In this document: piece after piece, positions 17,361-25,635 of the stretch | How the letters are laid out: each line of letters begins with the position of its first letter | Numbering within the stretch: position 1 is the first letter of the stretch | NCBI GenBank assembly: GCA_019119745.1 | Contig: DWWI01000195.1 | Span: forward strand, 1-36,174 | Origin: Candidatus Mediterraneibacter gallistercoris | Lineage (GTDB): Bacteria > Bacillota_A > Clostridia > Lachnospirales > Lachnospiraceae | Direction of reading: 5' to 3' | Length of the DNA stretch: 36,174 nt | Notes under the pieces: generated by a model | Database searches by the model: none | Seen by the model: the letters and a program-made list of their open reading frames with translations, nothing else | Told to the model about the DNA's origin: nothing | Translations under genes and position numbers: made by a program

Positions 17361-19106
17361 ATGGGGAAAAAAGTGATCATGCTGGGCAATGAAGCAATCG
17401 CCCGCGGAGCTTATGAGGCGGGAGTGAAAGTCTCATCAGCCTATCCGGGAACTCCGAGTACGGAGATCAGCGAATATCTTGTCCAGTACAGAGACGACGT
17501 ATATGAAGGGTGGGCGCCGAATGAGAAAGTGGCGACTGAGGTGGCTGTGGGCGCAAGTCTTGCCGGCGTGCGTGCTATGGCGTGTATGAAGCATGTAGGG
17601 CTCAACGTGGCTGCGGACCCTCTGTATTCAGTTTCTTATATGGGAGTAAACGGCGGTCTTGTCATTGTTGTAGCTGACGATCCGGGACTTTACAGCTCCC
17701 AGAACGAACAGGATACAAGAATGGTCGCGAGAGCGGCACAGATTCCGGTAATTGAGCCGTCGGACAGCGCGGAAGCAAAAGATTATTTTAAGATGGCGTT
17801 TGAGCTCAGTGAACAGTTTGACCGTCCGTTTATCTTCAGGACGACGACAAGGCTTGCACATTCCCAGGGGCTGGTAGAACTTCAGGAGCGTGTTGTCCCA
17901 GAAGACAAAGTATATGAGAAAAATATACAGAAAAATGTCATGATGCCGGGCAATGCGAAAGTGCGCCATATAGAGATCGAGAAACGCAATCTGGAGCTTG
18001 CAGAAGCGGCAAACACGCTCCCGATCAACCGTGTGGAGATGAACGATACGAAAATCGGCGTCATTACAAGCGGTATTCCATATCAGTATGTGAAAGAAGC
18101 AATGCCGGAAGCATCTGTGCTGAAGCTGGGCATGGTCAATCCGCTTCCGAGAAAACTGATCGAAGATTTTGCGTCCAAAGTAGACACATTATATATAGTA
18201 GAGGAACTTGACCCGGTGATTGAAGAACAGGTGAAATCCTGGGGAATCAACGCTGTTGGCAAGGAAATCCTTACCGTTCAGGGCGAATATAGTGCAAATA
18301 TGCTCAGGAAAGCAATTCTGAAACAGAATCTTGATATTAAAGAACCGGCAGCTGCACCGGGAAGACCGCCGATCCTCTGTCCGGGATGTCCGCACAGAAG
18401 TGTGTTCTATACACTTAACAAGTTGAAGATGCATGCGGCGGGAGATATCGGATGTTATACACTTGGCGCGGTAGCTCCCCTGAGTGTGATCGACACGACA
18501 ATGTGTATGGGATCCAGTATTTCAACGCTTCACGGTATGGAGAAGGCAAAGGGCAAAGATTATATAAAGAACTGGGTGGCAGTGATCGGAGACTCCACAT
18601 TTATGCATACGGGTGTGAACTCCCTGATGAATATGGTATACAACAAAGCAACAGGTACCGTGATTATCCTTGACAACTCTACAACAGGAATGACAGGACA
18701 TCAGGATCACGCGGCGACCGGAAAGACTCTCCAGGGAGATCCGACCTACGCGATCAGTATACCGGGAATCTGTAAGGCGATGGGTGTAAAGAACGTATAT
18801 GAGATCAATGCTTTTGATCTTCCATTGCTTGAGAAGACGATCAAAGAAGAAGTGGCAAAGGACGAGATTTCTGTTATCATCACCAAGACTCCTTGCGTGC
18901 TTCTCGATAAGAGGAAAAAACCACTTTACGTGGCACACGAAGATAAATGTAAGAAATGCGGTATGTGCATGAAGCCGGGATGTCCGGCCATGACAAAGAA
19001 TGCAGACGGAACGATCCATATTGATGATACAATGTGCACCGGCTGCGGACTGTGTAAAGAACTGTGTAAATTTGATGCGATAGAGCTTGTAAGGGAGGGT
19101 GAGTAG
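17361..19106 (+). CDS. iorA: Indolepyruvate:ferredoxin oxidoreductase, alpha subunit
   Basis: A 581-residue thiamine-diphosphate enzyme subunit that oxidatively decarboxylates indole-, phenyl- or hydroxyphenyl-pyruvate to the aryl-acetyl-CoA, passing electrons to ferredoxin. The pyrimidine-binding domain comes first (AYPGTPSTEISEYL), then LCPGCPHRS, the TPP motif from GDSTFMHTG to LDNSTTGMTGHQ, and a C-terminal ferredoxin-like domain. Its cysteine clusters are CKKCGMCMKPGCP and CTGCGLCKELC, enough for two [4Fe-4S] clusters. ATG 17361 begins one base after the paaK stop; an ATG at 17349 overlaps the AAAGGA site. The pair with iorB is complete. Confidence 0.95.
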   Translation: MGKKVIMLGNEAIARGAYEAGVKVSSAYPGTPSTEISEYLVQYRDDVYEGWAPNEKVATEVAVGASLAGVRAMACMKHVGLNVAADPLYSVSYMGVNGGLVIVVADDPGLYSSQNEQDTRMVARAAQIPVIEPSDSAEAKDYFKMAFELSEQFDRPFIFRTTTRLAHSQGLVELQERVVPEDKVYEKNIQKNVMMPGNAKVRHIEIEKRNLELAEAANTLPINRVEMNDTKIGVITSGIPYQYVKEAMPEASVLKLGMVNPLPRKLIEDFASKVDTLYIVEELDPVIEEQVKSWGINAVGKEILTVQGEYSANMLRKAILKQNLDIKEPAAAPGRPPILCPGCPHRSVFYTLNKLKMHAAGDIGCYTLGAVAPLSVIDTTMCMGSSISTLHGMEKAKGKDYIKNWVAVIGDSTFMHTGVNSLMNMVYNKATGTVIILDNSTTGMTGHQDHAATGKTLQGDPTYAISIPGICKAMGVKNVYEINAFDLPLLEKTIKEEVAKDEISVIITKTPCVLLDKRKKPLYVAHEDKCKKCGMCMKPGCPAMTKNADGTIHIDDTMCTGCGLCKELCKFDAIELVREGE

Positions 19107-19109
19107 ACC

Positions 19110-19682
19110 ATGGCAGTAAAAAATATTATGATTGTCGGAGTCGGCGGACAGGGCACACTGCTCACCAGCCGTATTCTGGGCGGGCTTGCTATTGCGGGCG
19201 GGTATGATGTGAAGCTTTCTGAAGTCCACGGGATGGCTCAGAGGGGCGGAAGTGTTGTTACATTTGTCCGTTATGGAGATAAGGTGGCCGAGCCGATTGT
19301 GGAAGAAGGACAGGCCGATGTGATCATTGCCTTTGAACGTCTGGAAGCGCTCAGATATGCCCACTTTTTGAAAAAAGACGGTGCTCTGGTAGTTAATGAC
19401 TGGCGTATCGATCCGATGCCGGTTGTGATCGGAAATGCAGAGTATCCGGAAAACATACTGGAGGAACTCGGGAAAGAATATAAAGTATACAAGGTAGACG
19501 CTACAGAAGAATCGAGAAAACTGGGAAATCCGAAAGTATTTAATCTGATTGTACTCGGTGTGGCGGCACAGCACATGGATTTCACGAAAGAACAGTGGTA
19601 TGATGTGATTGAGAAGACGGTTCCGCCAAAGACGATCGAAATCAATAAGAAAGCGTTTGATGTTGGGTACGGGCTGAAATAG
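19110..19682 (+). CDS. iorB: Indolepyruvate:ferredoxin oxidoreductase, beta subunit
   Basis: A 190-residue subunit of the pyruvate-ferredoxin-oxidoreductase gamma-type fold. GVGGQGTLLTSRILG (about residues 8-22) is the diagnostic glycine-rich motif, followed by SEVHGMAQRGGSV, both typical of IorB. It binds the alpha subunit and completes the CoA and thiamine site. It starts three bases after iorA with GGGAGG partly inside the iorA end. Length is normal for the separate, unfused form. Confidence 0.94.
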   Translation: MAVKNIMIVGVGGQGTLLTSRILGGLAIAGGYDVKLSEVHGMAQRGGSVVTFVRYGDKVAEPIVEEGQADVIIAFERLEALRYAHFLKKDGALVVNDWRIDPMPVVIGNAEYPENILEELGKEYKVYKVDATEESRKLGNPKVFNLIVLGVAAQHMDFTKEQWYDVIEKTVPPKTIEINKKAFDVGYGLK

Positions 19683-19738
19683 AACTGTTAAATATTAAAT
19701 TATTAAATAAGGAAACAGAAGGAAAGGCGGTGATAACA

Positions 19739-20158
19739 ATGATCAGGCAGATATCGGTATTCGTGGAAAATCAGCCGGGCAGTATGATGAATGTGACGTC
19801 TGTATTGACAGAAGCGGGCGTAAACATCCGCGCGATCTCTACTTTCGACACCCCGGAGTTCGGGATCATGCGTCTTGTTGTCGATGATCCGGTCAGTGCA
19901 AAGAAGAGTCTGACAGAGAAGGGATTTGTTACAAGAGTGAGCGATGTGATCGGCGTGGAACTCAAAGATGAACAGGGTAATCTCAATCAGATGCTGAAGA
20001 TACTTGCAGACGGAAAAATCAACATAGACTATATTTATTCTTTTGTAATACGTGAAGGAAAAGCTCCGGTCATGGTATTCCATACAGATGATTTCGAGCA
20101 GGCCGAAAAAGTTCTTGAGGCTGCTGATGTCAAAATCATGGAGGAAAAAGAACTATAA
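19739..20158 (+). CDS. Tandem ACT-domain protein (first copy)
   Basis: A 139-residue protein made of two ACT domains (about residues 1-65 and 68-139). The first begins IRQISVFVENQPGSMMNVTSVL and the second VELKDEQGNLNQMLKIL, each with the leading strand and the N-x-PG or glycine turn where ACT domains bind amino acids. It has no catalytic domain. In this operon it probably senses an aromatic amino acid and tunes the ligase or oxidoreductase, but that is inference from context. ATG 19739 is chosen over an in-frame GTG at 19730 because GGAAAGG lies upstream at suitable distance. A paralogue ends the operon. Confidence 0.85.
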   Translation: MIRQISVFVENQPGSMMNVTSVLTEAGVNIRAISTFDTPEFGIMRLVVDDPVSAKKSLTEKGFVTRVSDVIGVELKDEQGNLNQMLKILADGKINIDYIYSFVIREGKAPVMVFHTDDFEQAEKVLEAADVKIMEEKEL

Positions 20159-20188
20159 TAAATCGAAATAAAGGAGATAAGAAAGAAA

Positions 20189-21520
20189 ATGGCAGGTGTA
20201 GCACTGGAAAACTGGGTGGAACGCATCCGTGATCCGAAGATCGAGTGTATGAGCAGGGATGAGATGGCAGACCTGCAGAGTAAGCGTCTGGTAGATGTTG
20301 TCAAAAGAGTATATGACAATGTACCGTTCTACCGTAAGAAAATGCAGCAGCGCGGAGTGGAACCGGGAGATATCAAATCTATCGAAGATATCGGGAAACT
20401 TCCCTTCACAACGAAAGAGGATCTGAAGAATAACTATCCGTTCGGACTTCTGGCGATTCCGATGAAAGATGTTGTGCGTGTTCAGGGAACCTCCGGAACA
20501 ACAGGAAATCTTACAATCGCTCCATATTCGCAGAAGGATGTGGATGTGTGGGGAGAGTGTGTCGCACGCGGTCTTACAATGGCGGGACTGACGAACGAAG
20601 ACATCATCCATGTATGCTATGGCTACGGACTTTTCACCGGAGGTATGGGACTTGATTTCGGGGCAAAGGCTCTGGGAGCTACTGCGATCCCCATGTCTGC
20701 CGGCAATACAAAACGTCAGATGATGGTTATGGAAGATCTTGGAGCTACTGCGTTTGCATGCACACCTTCCTATGCCCTGTATCTGGCAGAATCTATCCAG
20801 GAAGCAGGACTTGTCGATCACATGAAATTGAAAGCGGGAATTCACGGCGCGGAGCCGTGGACAGAAGAGATGCGCAAGAAGATCGAGGATATTCTCCATA
20901 TTAACTGCTTTGATATTTACGGGTTATGTGAGGTTACAGGTCCGGGCGTTGCACAGGACTGTATACATAAGGCCGGGCTTCATGTGCACGCGGATTATTT
21001 CTATCCGGAAGTATTAAATCCTGCGACTCATGAGAAGTGTGAGGAAGGAGAGACAGGAGAGCTCGTATTTACAACTCTTGTAAAAGAAGCGATGCCTCTG
21101 ATCCGTTACCGCACAAAGGACCTGACAAGCATCACTTACGGTAAATGTGAATGCGGCAGGACGCTGCCGAGAATTTCCAAGTTTACGGGAAGAACGGACG
21201 ACATGAAAGTTATCCGCGGCGTAAATGTGTTCCCGACTCAGGTAGAGACAGCACTTCTTTCTATAGGCGGAGTCGTTGCACCGCATTATATGATGATCGT
21301 AGACAGGGAAGATAACATGGATGTACTTACTGTTATGGTAGAAGTTGACGAAAGAGTATTCTCGGATGAGATCAGAAAACTGGATGCGCTGCGCAATAAG
21401 ATCGCTGCAGTTCTCAAACAGGCGCTGGGTATCTCAGTACGGGTAAAACTTGTCGAGCCGAAATCTATCCAGAGAAGCGAGGGCAAAGCGGTCCGCGTTA
21501 TCGACAACAGAAAGCTGTAA
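20189..21520 (+). CDS. paaK: Phenylacetate-CoA ligase family protein (second copy, diverged)
   Basis: A 443-residue paralogue of the first ligase. The fold markers are present: GTSGTTGN (100-107), IYGLCEVTGPGVAQDC, IRYRTKDL, CECGRTLPR and FTGRTDDMKVIRGVNVFPTQVE. Two loops differ from the family norm: the phosphate loop has N107 where most members have lysine (GTTGK), and YRTGD reads YRTKD. The ATP-ribose aspartate is kept. It may prefer a different aryl acid or direction from the first copy. AAGGAG precedes ATG 20189 by 12 bases. It is followed 16 bases later by the second ACT gene, so the operon contains a duplicated ligase-ACT pair. Confidence 0.9.
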   Translation: MAGVALENWVERIRDPKIECMSRDEMADLQSKRLVDVVKRVYDNVPFYRKKMQQRGVEPGDIKSIEDIGKLPFTTKEDLKNNYPFGLLAIPMKDVVRVQGTSGTTGNLTIAPYSQKDVDVWGECVARGLTMAGLTNEDIIHVCYGYGLFTGGMGLDFGAKALGATAIPMSAGNTKRQMMVMEDLGATAFACTPSYALYLAESIQEAGLVDHMKLKAGIHGAEPWTEEMRKKIEDILHINCFDIYGLCEVTGPGVAQDCIHKAGLHVHADYFYPEVLNPATHEKCEEGETGELVFTTLVKEAMPLIRYRTKDLTSITYGKCECGRTLPRISKFTGRTDDMKVIRGVNVFPTQVETALLSIGGVVAPHYMMIVDREDNMDVLTVMVEVDERVFSDEIRKLDALRNKIAAVLKQALGISVRVKLVEPKSIQRSEGKAVRVIDNRKL

Positions 21521-21536
21521 AAGGGAGGTAAAAGTT

Positions 21537-21980
21537 ATGGGAATCACGATTCAACAGTTATCCGTATTTCTTGAGAACCGCGAAGGACGACTTGACGAGG
21601 TGCTTTCTGTACTCGCGGGAAACGATGTCAATATTGTGGCTCTGAGTCTGGCAGATACAACAGAATACGGAATGCTCCGGATGATCGTCTCTGATCCGAA
21701 TAAAGGAAAAGCGGTACTCAGAGACAACGGTATTACTGCAATGCTGACTGATGTGGTAGCCCTGCGTGTTCCACACGAGACCGGCTCTTTAAGCCGCGCC
21801 ATGCATCAGATCGTAGAAGGTGATGTAAATATCGAATATATGTACGCGTTCGCGAACGGAGCAGATGCTTCTGCAGTGCTTAAATGTGATGATCCGGCAA
21901 GAGTGGTAGACATTCTGAGAGGCAGTGGATTTGATGTGTGGGAAGCGCCTGAGGCCTATGTGTCAAATACAAAACTGTAA
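21537..21980 (+). CDS. Tandem ACT-domain protein (second copy)
   Basis: A 147-residue protein with two ACT domains, clearly paralogous to the protein at 19739: ITIQQLSVFLENREGRLDEVLSVL starts the first and VALRVPHETGSLSRAMHQIV the second. Both domain starts keep the glycine turn used for ligand binding in ACT domains. It closes the operon, 16 bases after the second ligase, with AAGGGAGG upstream of ATG 21537. In-frame codons further upstream overlap the ligase gene and are rejected. Amino-acid sensing is inferred from the domain only. Confidence 0.86.
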   Translation: MGITIQQLSVFLENREGRLDEVLSVLAGNDVNIVALSLADTTEYGMLRMIVSDPNKGKAVLRDNGITAMLTDVVALRVPHETGSLSRAMHQIVEGDVNIEYMYAFANGADASAVLKCDDPARVVDILRGSGFDVWEAPEAYVSNTKL

Positions 21981-21992
21981 AATTAAATAAAA

Positions 21993-22034
21993 AGAACCGT
22001 CCGGCAGATGATCCGCCGGACGGTTCTCTTTTAA
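21993..22034 (+). terminator. Strong terminator of the aryl-pyruvate operon
   Basis: AGAACCGTCCGGC (21993-22005) pairs perfectly with GCCGGACGGTTCT (22015-22027) around a nine-base loop, then CTTTTAATCT. A 13-bp GC-rich stem makes this an efficient intrinsic terminator. Confidence 0.92.
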
Positions 22035-22109
22035 TCTCATTTCTCTGTAAAGCTTTTTTATATAAATCTAGTCGGTTTATATATTAAAAAGGTACATTAA
22101 AAAATCTGA

Positions 22110-22307
22110 TTAAAGTTTTACTACGTTAGTTGCCTGTGGTCCTTTAGCGCCTTCTGTCACTTCGAATTCGACAGCCTGACCCTCTTCCAGGGTTTTGAAT
22201 CCGTCCATAACCAGCCCTGAGTAGTGAACGAAGATGTCGTTGCCTTCAGAGTCAGAAATGAATCCGTAACCCTTCTGGTTGTTAAACCATTTCACTGTAC
22301 CTGTCAT
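22110..22307 (-). CDS. Cold shock protein (CspA/CspB family)
   Basis: A 65-residue single cold-shock domain that binds single-stranded RNA and DNA as an RNA chaperone. It begins [18 protein letters not shown] (RNP1 core KGYGFI) and contains DIFVHY (RNP2). The end [15 protein letters not shown] is typical of small Firmicute Csps. On the reverse strand, GGAGGG lies seven bases before the ATG at 22307; longer in-frame starts up to 22355 lie upstream of that site and are rejected. It is monocistronic and opposed to both neighbours. Confidence 0.95.
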   Translation of the reverse strand: MTGTVKWFNNQKGYGFISDSEGNDIFVHYSGLVMDGFKTLEEGQAVEFEVTEGAKGPQATNVVKL

Positions 22308-22376
22308 TGTGTTACCCTCCATAAGAAAAATAAATAAGTTGCTGTATCTGTTCATCCATTGAACTGATACCGCCTC

Positions 22377-22405
22377 AGTGTAGCATGTTTAACAATAAAA
22401 GTCAA
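22377..22405 (-). promoter_or_regulatory. Promoter of the cold shock gene
   Basis: Read on the reverse strand, TTGACT (22405-22400) and TACACT (22382-22377) are 17 bases apart. The predicted leader of about 60 bases precedes the start codon, consistent with the untranslated leaders usual for csp mRNAs. Confidence 0.72.
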
Positions 22406-22521
22406 CGAGTATCTGGTTTGATTTGTAAAATTATACAAAAGATGTCGAAGTGTTGTAATTAATAGAATCCTTGATTAAAATAAAATAATATAAGCTGTAA
22501 AAAGAAAGGAGAATTTGAACA

Positions 22522-23448
22522 ATGAAAATATATGAAAACGTAACGGAACTTATCGGACATACTCCGCTGATGGAGGTGAAAAACCTGGAGAGTGAATCAC
22601 AGTTAAAAGCAAAGGTTCTGGTAAAGCTTGAATATTTTAATCCTGCAGGAAGTGTAAAGGACCGTGTTGCGCTGAACATGATAGAAGATGCGGAAAAGAG
22701 CGGACGTATCAGACCGGGCGCCACTATCATTGAACCGACCAGTGGAAATACAGGAATCGGGCTGGCGTCAGTTGCTGCTTCGCGGGGGTATAAAGCTATA
22801 TTTGTGATGCCGGAGACAATGAGTATAGAACGGAGGAAACTCCTGCTCGGATATGGAGCAAAGATCGTGCTCACGGAAGGAAGCAGGGGAATGTCAGGCG
22901 CTATAGAGAAAGCGGAGGAGCTGGAGAAAGAAACGGAAAATTCGATTGTTCTCGGGCAGTTTGTCAATAAGGCGAATCCGGAAGCACATTACAGGACTAC
23001 GGGGCCTGAAATCTGGGAAGATACGGACGGAAAAGTAGATATCTTTATTGCAGGCGCAGGAACAGGAGGAACCGTTACAGGAGTCGGCAGGTATTTAAAA
23101 GAAAAGAATCCCGGTGTTGAAGTAATCGCTGTGGAACCGTCGGGTTCTCCGGTTCTTTCCGGAGGAAAGCCGGGGCCGCACGGACTTCAGGGGATCGGAG
23201 CCGGTTTTGTCCCGGAGATTCTTGATACGGACATATATGACAAGGTAAATCAGGTGACAGAAGATGAGGCGTATGCGGCTGCAAGACTTCTGGCGGCCAG
23301 AGAGGGGATTCTTGTAGGTATCACGTCGGGTGCCGCACTCCATACTGCGCTGCAGGAGGCCCGAAAGGAAGAAAATGAAGGAAAAGTGATAGTGGCACTT
23401 CTTCCGGATACAGGAGAGCGGTATCTTTCTACTCCTTTGTTTGAATAA
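22522..23448 (+). CDS. cysK: Cysteine synthase A (O-acetylserine sulfhydrylase)
   Basis: A 308-residue fold-type II PLP enzyme that makes cysteine from O-acetylserine and sulfide. The PLP lysine is K46 in [12 protein letters not shown], and [12 protein letters not shown] (71-82) is the substrate-carboxylate loop. [16 protein letters not shown] binds the PLP phosphate, and GITSGAA near the end is also intact. Length is normal. AAAGGAG precedes the ATG. No cysE or sulfate-assimilation gene is nearby, and I see no S-box or T-box in the 214-base gap shared with the cold shock gene. Confidence 0.95.
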   Translation: MKIYENVTELIGHTPLMEVKNLESESQLKAKVLVKLEYFNPAGSVKDRVALNMIEDAEKSGRIRPGATIIEPTSGNTGIGLASVAASRGYKAIFVMPETMSIERRKLLLGYGAKIVLTEGSRGMSGAIEKAEELEKETENSIVLGQFVNKANPEAHYRTTGPEIWEDTDGKVDIFIAGAGTGGTVTGVGRYLKEKNPGVEVIAVEPSGSPVLSGGKPGPHGLQGIGAGFVPEILDTDIYDKVNQVTEDEAYAAARLLAAREGILVGITSGAALHTALQEARKEENEGKVIVALLPDTGERYLSTPLFE

Positions 23449-23463
23449 ACTGTTTGTTCCGGC

Positions 23464-23487
23464 GGTTTTGTGCAAAAATACAAAACC
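23464..23487 (+). terminator. Possible weak terminator after cysK
   Basis: GGTTTTGT (23464-23471) pairs with ACAAAACC (23480-23487) around an eight-base loop. It lacks a clear T-tail, so termination efficiency is doubtful. Confidence 0.35.
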
Positions 23488-23502
23488 ACTGACAATCAGT
23501 AA

Positions 23503-23531
23503 TTGAAAATTCATCTAATCTGTTATATACT
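23503..23531 (+). promoter_or_regulatory. Promoter of ptsHI
   Basis: TTGAAA (23503-23508) and TATACT (23526-23531) with a 17-base spacer, 35 bases before the ptsH start. Confidence 0.72.
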
Positions 23532-23566
23532 AATACAAGGATTAAAATCAAAGGAGGACATATAAA

Positions 23567-23824
23567 ATGAAAGAATTTAAATATGTGATCACAGATCCGG
23601 AAGGAATCCATGCAAGACCGGCGGGAATCCTTGTAAAACAGGCGGCAGGTTATCAGTCAGCTGTTAAAATAGCAAAAGGCGAGAAGAGTGCGGATGCAAA
23701 GAGAATCTTCGGAGTTATGGGCCTTGGAGTAAAGACAGGAGAGGAAATTACAGTCACGGTTGAGGGTGCTGATGAGGATACGGCAGCAGCAGAACTGGAG
23801 ACATTCTTCAAGGAGAATTTATAA
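23567..23824 (+). CDS. ptsH: HPr phosphocarrier protein of the PTS
   Basis: An 85-residue HPr that relays phosphate from enzyme I to sugar-specific EIIA domains. The active-site His15 is intact in GIHARPAG. The region that in B. subtilis HPr reads KSIMGVMSLG, with the regulatory Ser46, here reads KRIFGVMGLG, so position 46 is arginine. It cannot be phosphorylated there by HPr kinase and so should not serve as a CcpA co-repressor in the usual way. The phosphotransfer role should be unaffected. AAAGGAGG precedes ATG 23567. ptsI follows 25 bases later, across a short tandem duplication. Confidence 0.94.
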   Translation: MKEFKYVITDPEGIHARPAGILVKQAAGYQSAVKIAKGEKSADAKRIFGVMGLGVKTGEEITVTVEGADEDTAAAELETFFKENL

Positions 23825-23850
23825 ATCAGGTAAGGAGAATTTATAAATCA
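23810..23850 (+). repeat. 19-base direct repeat at the ptsH-ptsI junction
   Basis: AAGGAGAATTTATAAATCA occurs at 23810-23828 and again at 23832-23850, a 22-base period. The first copy encodes the last codons and stop of ptsH; the second supplies the ribosome binding site of ptsI and the A of its ATG. Confidence 0.95.
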
Positions 23851-25472
23851 TGATTACGATTAGCGGTAAAAGTGTGTTTGGCGGCGTGGCGATCGGAAAG
23901 CTTATGTTTTATCAGAGAAATGATAAAGTAATCAAGAGAACACACGTCGATGATGTTGATGCAGAGTGGGAAAGATTCCAGGAAGCAAAGAATACTGCTG
24001 TTGACCAGTTGAAAGGTCTTTATAACAAAGCTCTTGAGGATGTCGGAGAGGCTAACGCCATGATTTTCGAGATCCACCAGATGATGCTTGAGGATCTGGA
24101 TTATCTTGAGTCGATTGAGAATATCATCCGCACACAGGAAGTGAATGCTGAATACGCAGTCGCTACTACTGCGGATAATTTTGCAAAGATGTTCGCGGCT
24201 ATGGATGACGCTTACATGCAGGGGCGTGCAGCCGACGTAAAGGATGTTTCCGAACGTGTTCTTGATATTCTCTGTGGCGTGGATACGGGCTTTAAGGAAA
24301 TGACAGAGCCCTGTATTATCGCGGCAGATGATCTGGCTCCGAGCGAGACTGTACAGCTTGATAAGAGTAAAGTGCTTGGTTTCGCTACCCAATACGGATC
24401 TTCTAACTCTCATACGGCTATCCTTGCACGTACCATGAATATTCCCGCTGTAATCGGACTGGGAGAGGATCTCCTTGAGGAATACAGCGGCAGAGATGCG
24501 ATCATTGACGGATTTACGGGAACTCTCTATATTGATCCCGATGAGTCAACTCTCAAAGAAATGCAGGATAAACGTGAGAAAGATCTTGAACAGAAAGCTC
24601 TTCTGGAGCAGCTGAAAGGCAAAGAGAACGTTACAAAGAGCGGACAGAAGATCAATGTCTATGCAAATATCGGAAACGTTTCAGATCTTGGCGCTGTTTT
24701 TAAGAATGATGCCGGTGGAATCGGACTTTTCAGAAGCGAGTTCCTTTATCTGGAAAATACGGATTTCCCGACTGAAGAGCAGCAGTTCGCAGTATACAAA
24801 CAGGTGGCGGAGAGTATGGCGGGAAAGAAAGTCATCATCCGTACGCTTGATATTGGCGCGGACAAACAGGTAGATTATTTCGGACTGGATAAAGAAGACA
24901 ATCCGGCGCTCGGATACCGTGCGATACGTATCTGCCTGACAAGACCTGAGATATTTAAAACTCAGCTGCGTGCGCTCTACCGTGCCGCAATGTTCGGCAA
25001 TATTTCCATTATGTTCCCGATGATTATTTCTGTGGACGAAGTGCACAGGATAAAGGAAATTATCGCGGAAGTAAAAGAAGAGCTGAAGAAAGAAGGAATC
25101 CCATATAAAGAAGATGTAGAGCTTGGTATCATGATCGAGACTCCGGCCTCTGTCATGATCAGCCGGGAACTTGCAAAAGAAGTGGATTTCTTCAGTGTGG
25201 GTACAAACGATCTGACCCAGTACACACTTGCTATTGACCGTCAGAACTCCAAGTTGGACGAGTTCTATGATCCACATCATCCGGCTGTCCTTGCCATGAT
25301 AAAGATGGCTGCCGAAAATGCCCACGCAGAGGGGGCATGGATCGGTATCTGCGGTGAACTTGGAGCAGATCTTGAGCTTACGGAAGAGTTCCTTAAGATG
25401 GGGCTTGATGAGCTGTCGGTATCTCCGGCCATGGTACTGCCGCTTAGAAAACGGATCAGAGAGTGTGAGTAA
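23850..25472 (+). CDS. ptsI: Phosphoenolpyruvate-protein phosphotransferase (PTS enzyme I)
   Basis: A 540-residue enzyme I that takes phosphate from PEP and passes it to HPr. The phospho-histidine is H188 in GSSNSHTAILAR. The PEP-binding barrel carries GIGLFRSEFLYLE, PALGYRAIRICL, IMIETPASV and FFSVGTNDLTQYTLAIDR, and C501 lies in GICGELG near the end. Length is slightly below the usual 570 because the C-terminus is compact. It forms an operon with ptsH and is closed by the terminator at 25531. The ribosome binding site comes from the tandem duplication just upstream. Confidence 0.96.
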   Translation: MITISGKSVFGGVAIGKLMFYQRNDKVIKRTHVDDVDAEWERFQEAKNTAVDQLKGLYNKALEDVGEANAMIFEIHQMMLEDLDYLESIENIIRTQEVNAEYAVATTADNFAKMFAAMDDAYMQGRAADVKDVSERVLDILCGVDTGFKEMTEPCIIAADDLAPSETVQLDKSKVLGFATQYGSSNSHTAILARTMNIPAVIGLGEDLLEEYSGRDAIIDGFTGTLYIDPDESTLKEMQDKREKDLEQKALLEQLKGKENVTKSGQKINVYANIGNVSDLGAVFKNDAGGIGLFRSEFLYLENTDFPTEEQQFAVYKQVAESMAGKKVIIRTLDIGADKQVDYFGLDKEDNPALGYRAIRICLTRPEIFKTQLRALYRAAMFGNISIMFPMIISVDEVHRIKEIIAEVKEELKKEGIPYKEDVELGIMIETPASVMISRELAKEVDFFSVGTNDLTQYTLAIDRQNSKLDEFYDPHHPAVLAMIKMAAENAHAEGAWIGICGELGADLELTEEFLKMGLDELSVSPAMVLPLRKRIRECE

Positions 25473-25530
25473 GATCCTGCAGTATATATTTGAAATTTCT
25501 ACAGATCACATATATTATATTAATATCAGG

Positions 25531-25574
25531 ACGTCTCGGTCTGCCTATTCGGCAGATCGGGACGTTTATTTTTA
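25531..25574 (+). terminator. Intrinsic terminator of ptsHI
   Basis: ACGTCTCGGTCTGCC (25531-25545) pairs with GGCAGATCGGGACGT (25551-25565), with two G-U pairs and a five-base loop, followed by TTATTTTTAT. Confidence 0.88.
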
Positions 25575-25598
25575 TCCTGTTCAGAAAAGAAATGACGC

Positions 25599-25627
25599 TT
25601 GCAATAATCGAACGTACGTGCTATTAT
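25599..25627 (+). promoter_or_regulatory. Promoter of the radical SAM / DUF4130 operon
   Basis: TTGCAA (25599-25604) and TATTAT (25622-25627) are separated by 17 bases. The spacer contains a LexA-type site and a second one lies just beyond the expected start of transcription, so occupancy would block RNA polymerase. Confidence 0.75.
25609..25622. promoter_or_regulatory. LexA-type operator 1 (in promoter spacer)
   Basis: CGAACGTACGTGCT matches the Bacillus-type SOS box CGAAC-RNRY-GTTYC at 12 of 14 positions; the left half and centre are perfect. It overlaps the promoter spacer. Confidence 0.6.
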
Positions 25628-25635
25628 ACACATAA

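Noticed and set aside
18522..19574. Open frame of 350 codons on the reverse strand across iorA and iorB
   Set aside because: It is antisense to two clearly conserved genes and spans their junction; the translation is cysteine- and histidine-rich in a way typical of frame shadows.
21981..22110. Possible small RNA between the ACT gene and csp
   Set aside because: The structure present is fully explained as an intrinsic terminator.
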